The notes under the pieces are model-generated. The model ran no database searches, was not told where the DNA came from, and saw only the letters and a list, made by a program, of their open reading frames with translations. The position numbers were made by a program, and so were the translations under genes. Shown here piece by piece: positions 34,766 through 42,497 of a DNA stretch of 64,000 nucleotides. This stretch comes from Clostridiales bacterium. Its GTDB lineage: Bacteria; Bacillota; Clostridia; Saccharofermentanales; Saccharofermentanaceae. Positions within the stretch are counted from its first letter, which is position 1; the number at the start of each line of letters is the position of its first letter. The DNA lies in assembly GCA_017561715.1 (NCBI GenBank), contig JAFZBN010000019.1, positions 1 to 64,000 of the forward strand, given 5' to 3'.

Positions 34766-37249
34766 ATGGGGAAAAGGTATCGGTTCGACGCGTTTATCAG
34801 TTATCGTCATTGTCAGCCGGACAGCGAGATAGCGCAGCAACTTCAGAAAAAACTCGAGAATTTCCGACTTCCGAAGGCGATTACCGAAAAGATCGGTAAG
34901 AAACGCCCTCTTCGGATATTTCGTGATGAAACGGAGCTTTCCGTTGCTGATGATCTGTCTGATGTGATCACGACAGCGATCTGGGAATCGAAATACCTGA
35001 TCTGTGTCTGTTCACCGGCGTATCTGGAATCCGTCTGGTGCATGAAAGAGATCGAAGCTTTCCTGCGGTTTAATGACAGAAAACATATCCTTTTAGTTCT
35101 TGCGGATGGAGAACCGGAAACGGCATTTCCTGAAGTATTGGTTTATGAGGAAGTTTTCCAGCTGGGACCAGACGGTCATCCGCAGAAATACAGACAGTAT
35201 AAGGAACCGCTGGCAGCAGACTGCAGAGGAGATTCTCCCAAAGAAAGAAAAGCGAAGACAGATAATGCGGTTGTCCGTCTGGTTTCAGGTATCCGTGGAC
35301 TTCCTTATGAAGAACTTGCGCAACGCCATAGAAAAGAAGCCTATAATCGGGCAAGAAACCGGGTGATTGCGGCTTTCGGCGTTCTTCTTGCCATCATTGC
35401 AGTAGGTGCTTTCTTCCTGGTCCGTATCTCCCGGCAAAAAGCGCAGATCTCCATACAGCAGGATGAACTTCAGGCGCAAAAAGATGTGCTTCAGTCTCAG
35501 AAAGATGAGATCGAAGAGCAGAAGAATACCATACAGCAGAAGTATGCGGATTCCATGGCCGGTATCTCGGAGAATCTTCTTCGCGACGGGAAAAGGAAGG
35601 ATGCCGTATATGCGGCAAGAAGTGTTCTTCCGGATAATCCGGAAAAAGGGTTTAGTGAGGTATCGCTGAAAGCACTTTCCGATGCCTTGGGAATCTATGA
35701 GGTCTCCAATACGGTCATCTCGGATGATACGATCCAGTTTCCATGTACGATATCAAACTACAGTATATCGCCTTTTGGGGGATATGCTCTTGTGTTAAGT
35801 CTGGACGGGAATAATTATGTTATGGAGATTTCGACCGGAAAAATACTTCTTACGTATCCGGATCTGAATTATCTGGGCTTTGGATTTGACGGAGACCGTG
35901 GATTTGTATTTCAAAGAGAAGATGAGAACTATACTTATCTTGATTTTGCATCCGGAACGGAAACGGCGCTTGATATCGCAGATGCGAAGATCCTTTCGGA
36001 TCCGTTCGGAAACGGATATGCAGCCGTCACCGATGAAGAGGTAATGATCCTGAAAGGACCGGATATCATCTGTCGTCTTGTTTTTTCGGAAAGCCTGCCT
36101 GCAGAAGTAGCCCGCGTAAGATATTCCACGTATGTAGACTTTTCATGCGAAGGGAATGAAGCCTGGATCTGGATCCTCGATTATGATTCCGGAACGACAT
36201 ATGCTTTTATGGCTGACCTTTTAAACGGGACTGTGCAGCTCGGTTTTACAGATCACTCGGAAATCTATGATATCAGGTCGGATGGCACGACTATGCTGTG
36301 TATGCAGGGCAGCTCTGGTTCCGGCCGGCATATGTGCTTAAGAGATCTGAAAACGGGGACAGAGAAGAAATACGATAATATTGATGCTTTCGAAGGATTT
36401 AACGTTTTCGGTGACGATGTCGTCTGGTTTGATGCTCATACGATCCACATTATGGACCGTGATCTCGAAGAGAAAAAAACGATCAGATCTGATGAGGATC
36501 TTTCTTCAAGCTATGCCACCGCAGACGGAATCTTCATTTTTGGCTGTGGTGACGGCGGCTATCTTATCCGAGATGGCGAATGTCTTTTCATTGATCCCGA
36601 TGTGCAGGATAACAAATTGGTATGGACCAAAGTTTTTGCAAACGGCACGTTATTTATTGCCGTAACGGGAGAAACGCAGATCAATACGTTTTCATTCAGA
36701 CGATCCGATCATATGATCCCATATTCTGATTCACCGGTAGAATTCATATCGGGTGGGCTGGATGATAAACCGGTCAAAGATGCGTTTGAGTCTTTGATCC
36801 TTGAAGAAGAGACGGATTTCAGTCAGGATATGATCTATGATGTAATATTCTGCGAAAATGCGGATATTGCCGCCGTTCAGTTATGGGACGGTGAGCTCTG
36901 TATATATAAGCGTTCAACTGGAGAACGGATCAAAAGATTATTTGAATCCTTCGACTATTCCACTTGGATCTATTTCGATAAAAGCGGGGAATGCTACTAT
37001 ATCGATACCTATGACGGGGTCGAAGTCTTCGATAAGGATTTTCATAATATCAGCAGTATTCCCGAATGTTATCTGTTAGGTTATGATGCGGTAACAGGAC
37101 ATCCGGTCGTATCGAGCAAGAATGCAGATGACCTCAATATGTTTACGGTCATACCGGTAAGTTATGAGGAACTGATAACGGCTTCCGATAATCTTCTTTC
37201 GGATTATGAACCGGATGAGCAGACCAAAGCAAAATACGGATTGTCTTAA
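34766..37249 (+). CDS. Membrane-anchored TIR domain protein with coiled coil and beta-rich C-terminal region
   Basis: An 827-residue protein. The N-terminal TIR domain (about 5-130) has RFDAFISYR (box 1), LRIFRDETEL (box 2) and SPAYLESVWCMKEIEAF, with E95 at the position of the catalytic Glu of NAD-cleaving TIR enzymes. One membrane helix lies at about 200-220 (IAAFGVLLAIIAVGAFFLV), followed by a Gln/Lys coiled coil at about 222-262 and some 540 residues of short beta-type repeats, probably a propeller. The TIR would face the cytoplasm and the propeller the outside. A single gene with its own promoter and terminator. Defence, NAD signalling or protein scaffolding are all possible. Confidence 0.85.
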   Translation: MGKRYRFDAFISYRHCQPDSEIAQQLQKKLENFRLPKAITEKIGKKRPLRIFRDETELSVADDLSDVITTAIWESKYLICVCSPAYLESVWCMKEIEAFLRFNDRKHILLVLADGEPETAFPEVLVYEEVFQLGPDGHPQKYRQYKEPLAADCRGDSPKERKAKTDNAVVRLVSGIRGLPYEELAQRHRKEAYNRARNRVIAAFGVLLAIIAVGAFFLVRISRQKAQISIQQDELQAQKDVLQSQKDEIEEQKNTIQQKYADSMAGISENLLRDGKRKDAVYAARSVLPDNPEKGFSEVSLKALSDALGIYEVSNTVISDDTIQFPCTISNYSISPFGGYALVLSLDGNNYVMEISTGKILLTYPDLNYLGFGFDGDRGFVFQREDENYTYLDFASGTETALDIADAKILSDPFGNGYAAVTDEEVMILKGPDIICRLVFSESLPAEVARVRYSTYVDFSCEGNEAWIWILDYDSGTTYAFMADLLNGTVQLGFTDHSEIYDIRSDGTTMLCMQGSSGSGRHMCLRDLKTGTEKKYDNIDAFEGFNVFGDDVVWFDAHTIHIMDRDLEEKKTIRSDEDLSSSYATADGIFIFGCGDGGYLIRDGECLFIDPDVQDNKLVWTKVFANGTLFIAVTGETQINTFSFRRSDHMIPYSDSPVEFISGGLDDKPVKDAFESLILEEETDFSQDMIYDVIFCENADIAAVQLWDGELCIYKRSTGERIKRLFESFDYSTWIYFDKSGECYYIDTYDGVEVFDKDFHNISSIPECYLLGYDAVTGHPVVSSKNADDLNMFTVIPVSYEELITASDNLLSDYEPDEQTKAKYGLS

Positions 37250-37257
37250 ACCTGGTG

Positions 37258-37289
37258 AAAAGCTGCTGTTTAGCAAAAGCAGCTTTTTT
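37258..37289. terminator. Terminator after the TIR gene
   Basis: AAAAGCTGCT/AGCAGCTTTT is a perfect 10-bp stem followed by TTTTTT on the plus strand. It overlaps the last codons of the convergent acetyltransferase gene. Confidence 0.92.
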
Positions 37290-37734
37290 CGTCTTTATAT
37301 GTATCGATGATCTCAAGTTCCTCAAGCGCTTTGTTTCTGTAGTTAAGATCTTCTCTTAACGTGAATCCCTGTGCTTCCCAGAAAGCATTCCCGAGTTCGT
37401 TGTGCTTAAAGGCGACAAGAAGGACTTTCTTGATGCCTTCTTTCTTTAAAGCATCGAGCGCGAGCTCAACGAGTTTGCCACCAATGCCGAGTCTTCTGTG
37501 ATCAGGGGAGACGGACATGTGCTGGATGATGCCACGTCTGCCGTCATGTCCGCAAAGGATCACGCCGCATACATGACCCTCATCCACGGCGACAAAAGTG
37601 GTCGTCGGGTTTCTTTTTAAGTATTTCTCGATTCCATCGTAAGAATCGTCAGTGCTGTTGATTCCGTTGTGGCAGGCTACCCAGAGCTGATAGACTTCGT
37701 CATAATCTGCCATTGTCATAAGTCTGTATTCCAT
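37270..37734 (-). CDS. GNAT family N-acetyltransferase
   Basis: A 154-residue protein of the GNAT fold. The acetyl-CoA-binding segment is MSVSPDHRRLGIGGKLVELA near residue 75 (the R/QxxGxG/A pattern), preceded by TFVAVDEGHVCGVILCG and followed by the NELGNAFWEAQGF block. The substrate amine is unknown. GAAGGAG precedes the ATG. The 3' end lies within the TIR terminator, so its mRNA would carry part of that hairpin. Confidence 0.9.
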   Translation of the reverse strand: MEYRLMTMADYDEVYQLWVACHNGINSTDDSYDGIEKYLKRNPTTTFVAVDEGHVCGVILCGHDGRRGIIQHMSVSPDHRRLGIGGKLVELALDALKKEGIKKVLLVAFKHNELGNAFWEAQGFTLREDLNYRNKALEELEIIDTYKDEKSCFC

Positions 37735-37758
37735 TTGATGTCTCCTTTTTGATGAGCC

Positions 37759-38028
37759 TTAGTCGATCCAGCTGTAATCTCCGCCGGTAATGGCAAGGCT
37801 TAATAATGTGTCGTACTTTTCAACTTCTTCGCCTTCGAGCATCTTGATGAGCTTTGCGGCTTCTCGGACTTTCGGTAATTCTTCGTCAGGACCGATCTCC
37901 ATATCGACCTCCTGTCCGCAGTAAGGGCAGACGAGGCGGGGAGCGACGCGGAGGTCAAGAAAGCCTGTCTCACAGTCTTCGCATTCATAATAGCCACACT
38001 GAGTGGTTCCGTCCGGAACGTAATACAT
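37759..38028 (-). CDS. Small zinc-ribbon protein
   Basis: An 89-residue protein with two Cys pairs, ECEDCETGF near residue 16 and CPYCGQ near 34, the pattern of a zinc ribbon. The remainder is acidic and helical (LPKVREAAKLIKMLEGEEVE). AAGGAG precedes the ATG. It lies between argG and the acetyltransferase on the same strand, 24 bases before the latter. Function unknown. Confidence 0.78.
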   Translation of the reverse strand: MYYVPDGTTQCGYYECEDCETGFLDLRVAPRLVCPYCGQEVDMEIGPDEELPKVREAAKLIKMLEGEEVEKYDTLLSLAITGGDYSWID

Positions 38029-38052
38029 AGTTCTATCTCCTTTTGGAAAAGA

Positions 38053-38082
38053 AAAGGGACCGCGAATGCTCGCGGTCCCTTT
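38053..38082 (-). terminator. argG terminator
   Basis: AAAGGGACCGCGA/TCGCGGTCCCTTT is a perfect 13-bp stem with a 4-base loop. On the minus strand it is followed by TCTTTTCC. Confidence 0.9.
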
Positions 38083-38103
38083 GAAATTCTAACAGATGAG
38101 AAA

Positions 38104-39318
38104 TCAGAGAAGACCGTTCTTCTGCTTCATCTTTGCGTTAACTTTCATCGGGAGACCGAAGCAGTTAATGAATCCGCCTGCATCAGCCTGGTTGTAAACA
38201 TCGTCAGCCTCGAAGGTTGCGATCTCCGGGTCATAGAGAGAGAACGGAGAAGTTGTGCCTGCCGGTGTGCAGTTACCCTTGTACAGCTTCATGCGGACTT
38301 CGCCGGTAACAACTTCCTGTGTCTTATCAACAAATGCGGAGATAGCCTCGCGGAGCGGGTGGAACCACTGACCGTAGTAAACGAGTTCGGAGAACTTCTG
38401 AGCAACGAGATCCTTGTAGTGGATCGTGTCACGCTCAACTGTGAGAAGTTCGAGCTCTCGGTGAGCAGCGAAGAGAAGTGTTCCACCGGGTGTCTCGTAA
38501 ACGCCACGGCTCTTCATACCAACGAGACGGTTCTCTACGATATCTGCGATACCTACGCCGTTTGCGCCGGCAACCTTGTTGCAGTATCTGAGAAGATCAG
38601 CAGGGGAGAGCTTCTGGCCGTCAACTTCAACCGGAACACCCTTTTCAAACTTGATCGTAACGTATGTCGGCTCGTCAGGTGCTTTTTCCGGAGAAACCAT
38701 GAGCTCAAGGATCTTATCGAGGTTCGGCTCGTTTGCCGGATCCTCAAGGTCCATACCCTCGTGAGAGAGGTGCCAGAGGTTCTCGTCCTTGGAATAGTTA
38801 TTTTCCTTAGTTACCGGAACTTCGATGCCACGAGCGTTCGCGTAGTCGATCTCTTCGTCACGGGACTTGATATCCCAGATTCTCCAAGGAGCGAGGATCT
38901 TCATATCCGGATCGAGAGCCTTGATGGAAAGCTCGAATCTTACCTGGTCGTTACCCTTACCTGTGCAGCCGTGAACGATCGTTGTGCAGCCGTTTGCGTG
39001 AGCAGCCTCAACAAAGTGCTTAGCGATGACCGGACGAGCCATGGATGTGCCGAGGAGGTACTTACCTTCATAAACAGCGTTTGCTTTGAGAGTCGGGAAG
39101 ACAAAGTCAGAAACGAACTCTTCGGAGATATCTTCGATGATGCACTTGATAGCACCGCACTTGAGAGCTTTCTTCTCGAGGTAATCGTGATCGACACCAA
39201 CGCCGACTTCACCGCAGTATGCAACTACTTCGCAATCGTAGTTCTCAAGGAGCCACGGGATGATGATAGATGTATCCAGTCCGCCTGAATACGCAAGTAA
39301 GAATTTTTCCTTTGCCAT
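38104..39318 (-). CDS. argG: Argininosuccinate synthase
   Basis: A 404-residue enzyme that joins citrulline and aspartate with ATP. The N-terminal ATP motif [18 protein letters not shown] is intact, as are [13 protein letters not shown] near 120 and [15 protein letters not shown] near 282. I chose the ATG at 39318 (MAKEKFLL) because GGAGGTG precedes it; an open frame reaching further upstream crosses the promoter. It has its own promoter, a possible ARG box and a terminator, so it is not in one transcript with argH. Confidence 0.97.
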   Translation of the reverse strand: MAKEKFLLAYSGGLDTSIIIPWLLENYDCEVVAYCGEVGVGVDHDYLEKKALKCGAIKCIIEDISEEFVSDFVFPTLKANAVYEGKYLLGTSMARPVIAKHFVEAAHANGCTTIVHGCTGKGNDQVRFELSIKALDPDMKILAPWRIWDIKSRDEEIDYANARGIEVPVTKENNYSKDENLWHLSHEGMDLEDPANEPNLDKILELMVSPEKAPDEPTYVTIKFEKGVPVEVDGQKLSPADLLRYCNKVAGANGVGIADIVENRLVGMKSRGVYETPGGTLLFAAHRELELLTVERDTIHYKDLVAQKFSELVYYGQWFHPLREAISAFVDKTQEVVTGEVRMKLYKGNCTPAGTTSPFSLYDPEIATFEADDVYNQADAGGFINCFGLPMKVNAKMKQKNGLL

Positions 39319-39329
39319 AAGGCACCTCC

Positions 39330-39347
39330 GTGAATAATTATTAACAA
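39330..39347 (-). promoter_or_regulatory. Possible ARG box in the argG leader
   Basis: GTGAATAATTATTAACAA resembles the ArgR operator (TGAATNNNNATTCA type), with a perfect left half and an imperfect right half. It lies between the -10 box and the start codon, where ArgR would block transcription when arginine is plentiful. argR is not in the window. Confidence 0.4.
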
Positions 39348-39361
39348 TTTTGCATAAAGGC

Positions 39362-39390
39362 ATTTTAGCAGACGATATACGCCGCGTCAA
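39362..39390 (-). promoter_or_regulatory. argG promoter
   Basis: On the minus strand TTGACG (39385-39390) and TAAAAT (39362-39367) are 17 bases apart, each with one mismatch from consensus. Confidence 0.82.
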
Positions 39391-39473
39391 CCGATATTTC
39401 GAAATTCATTTTATTTATGTTTACTCCTTTATACAAGCATATAAATGTTGTGCAAATAACGAATTTATCTTTA

Positions 39474-39502
39474 TTTACGAAATACATGTGAAAGAGTAAA
39501 AT
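39474..39502 (+). promoter_or_regulatory. Promoter of the class IV aminotransferase gene
   Basis: TTTACG (39474-39479) and TAAAAT (39497-39502) are 17 bases apart, 60 bases before the start codon; divergent from the argG promoter. Confidence 0.65.
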
Positions 39503-39562
39503 TATACGGTACGCGGGGGCTTTTAATTCCTCTGCCTGTCGATTAAGAAAGGGGACCTGATC

Positions 39563-40438
39563 ATGGCGTATCCACTGGTGGAAGGAAACATCGGAAAATA
39601 CTGCACGTTAAACGGCGAGAAGGTCGCTTTCGACTCTCCGGACGGAAGCCGGCTCTTCGTACCGACGGAAGAGATCACATATTACGAATCCGTCCGTTTT
39701 CAGCAGGGGATCCTGCTTTTCTGGGAAGACCATATGGAGAGACTGAAGAAGTCTGTCTCCGCGAAAGAGGATTTCCCGATCGATCCGGATACATACCACT
39801 TTGCCGCCCAGTCCATGATCTGGGAAAGCGGAATGTCTGACGGAAACGTCCGTATCGTAATCACCAAATCCCTGTGGCTCGTATATTTGAGCAATATGAC
39901 ATATCCGACCGAGGAAATGTATAAAAACGGTATCGTGACCACGAATCTTCAGTGGGAACGTGTGGAGCCGCATGTCAAAGTATTCCGTGGTGACTACAAA
40001 AAGGCCGTAGCGGAGGCTTCTTCGAGAGAAACGAAGTTCGGAATGCCTTATGAAGTCATCCTTTCCGGAAAAGACGGAAAACTGGTCGAGGGCGGACGTT
40101 CGAATTTCTTCGTTCTGTATAAAGATACGGTTTATTCACCGTCGGAAGATCTTATCCTGATCGGAATCACAAGAAAATACGTAAAAGATGCGATCACCGA
40201 AGCCGGCCTTACGCTGGAGGAAGGTGCTTTTACCATGGAAGAACTCGTAAGGCTGGAGACGGAAGAGGACGACGGTCCGCCGAAACTGGCGCTTTTCGTA
40301 ACGAGTTCGCCTTTCGATATCCTGCCGGTGCACAGCGTGGAAGATCAGGAATTCCGTTCGGCGGAGTGCCCGAAGCTCGTTAAGCTCATGGAGAGCTATC
40401 AGAAGATCGTGCACCGCTATATCGAACTGCATAAATAA
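39563..40438 (+). CDS. Class IV PLP-dependent aminotransferase (branched-chain type)
   Basis: A 291-residue fold-type IV enzyme. K139 in EPHVKVFRGDYKKAV is the likely PLP lysine; EGGRSNFFVLYKDTVYSP near 183 is the family block for cofactor binding, and LILIGITRKYV near 205 follows it. The length and blocks fit branched-chain or D-amino-acid aminotransferases; aminodeoxychorismate lyase is a relative I cannot exclude. GGGG precedes the ATG. htpG follows 45 bases later. Confidence 0.82.
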   Translation: MAYPLVEGNIGKYCTLNGEKVAFDSPDGSRLFVPTEEITYYESVRFQQGILLFWEDHMERLKKSVSAKEDFPIDPDTYHFAAQSMIWESGMSDGNVRIVITKSLWLVYLSNMTYPTEEMYKNGIVTTNLQWERVEPHVKVFRGDYKKAVAEASSRETKFGMPYEVILSGKDGKLVEGGRSNFFVLYKDTVYSPSEDLILIGITRKYVKDAITEAGLTLEEGAFTMEELVRLETEEDDGPPKLALFVTSSPFDILPVHSVEDQEFRSAECPKLVKLMESYQKIVHRYIELHK

Positions 40439-40443
40439 TTTCA

Positions 40444-40457
40444 CCGGGATATCCCGG
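40444..40457 (+). other. Perfect palindrome between the aminotransferase gene and htpG
   Basis: CCGGGATATCCCGG is fully self-complementary. It lacks a T-run, so it is not a clear terminator; it could be an operator or a weak hairpin. It does not match CIRCE. Confidence 0.4.
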
Positions 40458-40483
40458 GTGCGTATAAAAGTTGGAGGAAGAAA

Positions 40484-42406
40484 ATGGCTAGAAAAGGAAC
40501 GATTTCAGTAACAACGGAAAATATCTTTCCGATCATCAGAAAGTGGCTTTACTCGGATCAGGACATCTTTGTCCGTGAGCTCGTAAGTAACGGCTCCGAC
40601 GCGATCGCCAAGTTCAAGCGTCTCGTTGATCTCGGTGAAGCGGTCAAGGAAGACGATGCCGATTATCAGCTGCACGTCAATTATGACAGCGAACAGGGTA
40701 CGATCGAGTTTACCGATAACGGAATCGGAATGACCGAAGAGGAAGTCGATAAGTACATCAACCAGATCGCTTTTTCCGGCGCGATGGACTTCGTTGAGAA
40801 GTATAAGGAGCAGAGCACTGACGCGAGCGGAATCATCGGCCACTTCGGTCTCGGTTTCTATTCCGCGTTCATGGTCGCCGATAAAGTAAGGATCGATACC
40901 AAGTCTTTCGTTAAGGACGCTCCGGCAGTTTCCTGGGTATCCGAAGACGGTATGGATTATGAGATCTCCGATTCCGATAAGGCCGACCGTGGTACGACCA
41001 TCACGATCACTCTTTCCGAAGAAGCCAAGCAGATCTTTGACGCACAGAAGCTTCGCGGCGTTCTGAAAAAGTACTGCTCTTTCATGCCTTTCGATCTTTA
41101 CTACAGCGATGTTGTCGCTGACAGAAAGCGTGAGAAGGAAGAAGACAAGAAGAAAAAGGAAGCCGAGGAGAAGGGCGAAACATACGAAGCTCCGGAGATC
41201 ATGCCGATCAACGACACCGAGCCGCTCTGGAAAAAGTCTCCGAAGGACTGCACGGACGAGGAGTACAGAAACTTCTACAGAACCGTATTCCACGACATGA
41301 AGGAGCCTTTGTTCTGGATCCACCTCAACATGGATTATCCTTTCAATCTTCAGGGTATCCTTTACTTCCCGAAGACAAACAACGTCTACGAGACACTCGA
41401 AGGACGTATCAAGATCTACAATCACCAGGTATTCGTAGCAGACAACATCGAGGAAGTCATTCCGGAATTCCTGTTCCTGCTCCGTGGCTGCCTGGACTGC
41501 ACGGATCTGCCGCTCAACGTTTCCCGTTCGGCACTTCAGCAGGATGAATACGTGAAGAAGCTTGCTTCCCACATCATCCGCAAGGTTTCCGACAAGCTCA
41601 ACGAAGTCTTCAAGAATGACCGTAAGGCTTTCGAAGGTTACTGGTCCGACATCGGTATCTTCGTGAAATACGGCATGATGAGAGAAGAGAAGTTCTACGA
41701 GAAAGTCAAGGACATCTGCCTGTTCAAGACAGTCGACAACGAGTTCTTTACACTCAAGGAGCTGACCAAGGACAAGGAAAAGGATACGATCCGCTATACC
41801 AAGGCGCCGGATCAGCAGGCCGCATATATCGCCATGGCGAAGGAGAAGGGCTTCGAAGTCGTCATTCTCAACGAAGAACTCGACAACAACTTCATTTCCT
41901 TCCTCGAGTACAAGCAGAACGACGTCAAGTTCAAGCGTGTCGACGCGGAGCTTGAGGGTGAGGCCGCTTCCGAAGATGAGGTAAAAGCACTTGGCGAGCT
42001 CTTTAAAGCGGCAACTTCCGACGATAAACTGGAAGTCTCGGCTGTGGCTCTCGGCGCCGATCAGCTCCCGGCATTTATCCGTGAGACTGAAGAAGCCAGA
42101 AGAATGGCGGAGATGAGAAAGCAGTTCGAGTCGATGCGTACCGGCAGGGAAGACGATCCGTACAAGAATCTGGACGATATGTTCCCGATCAAGAAGGATC
42201 TGGTCCTCAACACCGATCATCCGCTCGTATTACGACTTCGCGGAATGGCATCCGTTGCCGATGATAAGGAGAAACTGGACGCACTTTGCATGCATCTTTA
42301 CGATCAGGCGAGACTGGCCCACGGTTCTCTCGACGCAGAGGGATTGAAGCGATTCCTCAAATACAACAGCGAACTTCTCACGGAAGTTGCTGAAAAACTA
42401 AAATAA
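40484..42406 (+). CDS. htpG: Chaperone protein HtpG (Hsp90)
   Basis: A 640-residue Hsp90 of normal length. The N-terminal ATPase has FVRELVSNGSDAIAK near 28, DNGIGMTEEEVDKYINQIAFSG around 85 and GHFGLGFYSAFMV near 125. The charged linker is short (REKEEDKKKKEAEEKGE near 210). The middle domain carries the catalytic Arg in LPLNVSRSALQQDEYVKKL. GGAGGAAG precedes the ATG. No CIRCE site is present upstream, so its control differs from groESL. Confidence 0.97.
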   Translation: MARKGTISVTTENIFPIIRKWLYSDQDIFVRELVSNGSDAIAKFKRLVDLGEAVKEDDADYQLHVNYDSEQGTIEFTDNGIGMTEEEVDKYINQIAFSGAMDFVEKYKEQSTDASGIIGHFGLGFYSAFMVADKVRIDTKSFVKDAPAVSWVSEDGMDYEISDSDKADRGTTITITLSEEAKQIFDAQKLRGVLKKYCSFMPFDLYYSDVVADRKREKEEDKKKKEAEEKGETYEAPEIMPINDTEPLWKKSPKDCTDEEYRNFYRTVFHDMKEPLFWIHLNMDYPFNLQGILYFPKTNNVYETLEGRIKIYNHQVFVADNIEEVIPEFLFLLRGCLDCTDLPLNVSRSALQQDEYVKKLASHIIRKVSDKLNEVFKNDRKAFEGYWSDIGIFVKYGMMREEKFYEKVKDICLFKTVDNEFFTLKELTKDKEKDTIRYTKAPDQQAAYIAMAKEKGFEVVILNEELDNNFISFLEYKQNDVKFKRVDAELEGEAASEDEVKALGELFKAATSDDKLEVSAVALGADQLPAFIRETEEARRMAEMRKQFESMRTGREDDPYKNLDDMFPIKKDLVLNTDHPLVLRLRGMASVADDKEKLDALCMHLYDQARLAHGSLDAEGLKRFLKYNSELLTEVAEKLK

Positions 42407-42409
42407 TGG

Positions 42410-42452
42410 CACAAAAACCTTGTTTTCCTTTATAAGAAGACAGGGTTTTGTG
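42410..42452 (+). other. Long hairpin between htpG and purL
   Basis: The arms 42410-42427 and 42436-42452 pair over 17 positions with one bulged A and two G-T pairs, around an 8-base loop. No T-run follows, so it may be a terminator without a tail, an mRNA end stabiliser for htpG, or part of a purL leader. Confidence 0.55.
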
Positions 42453-42497
42453 ATACCATAGAAACGTTAGAAGGATACATCTTTTTGGAGGTAATTT

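Noticed and set aside
40439..40483. CIRCE or other heat-shock operator before htpG
   Set aside because: The palindrome CCGGGATATCCCGG shares no sequence with CIRCE.
40505..42220. A 571-codon open frame antisense to htpG
   Set aside because: Complete shadow of htpG; no ribosome site and no recognisable domain.
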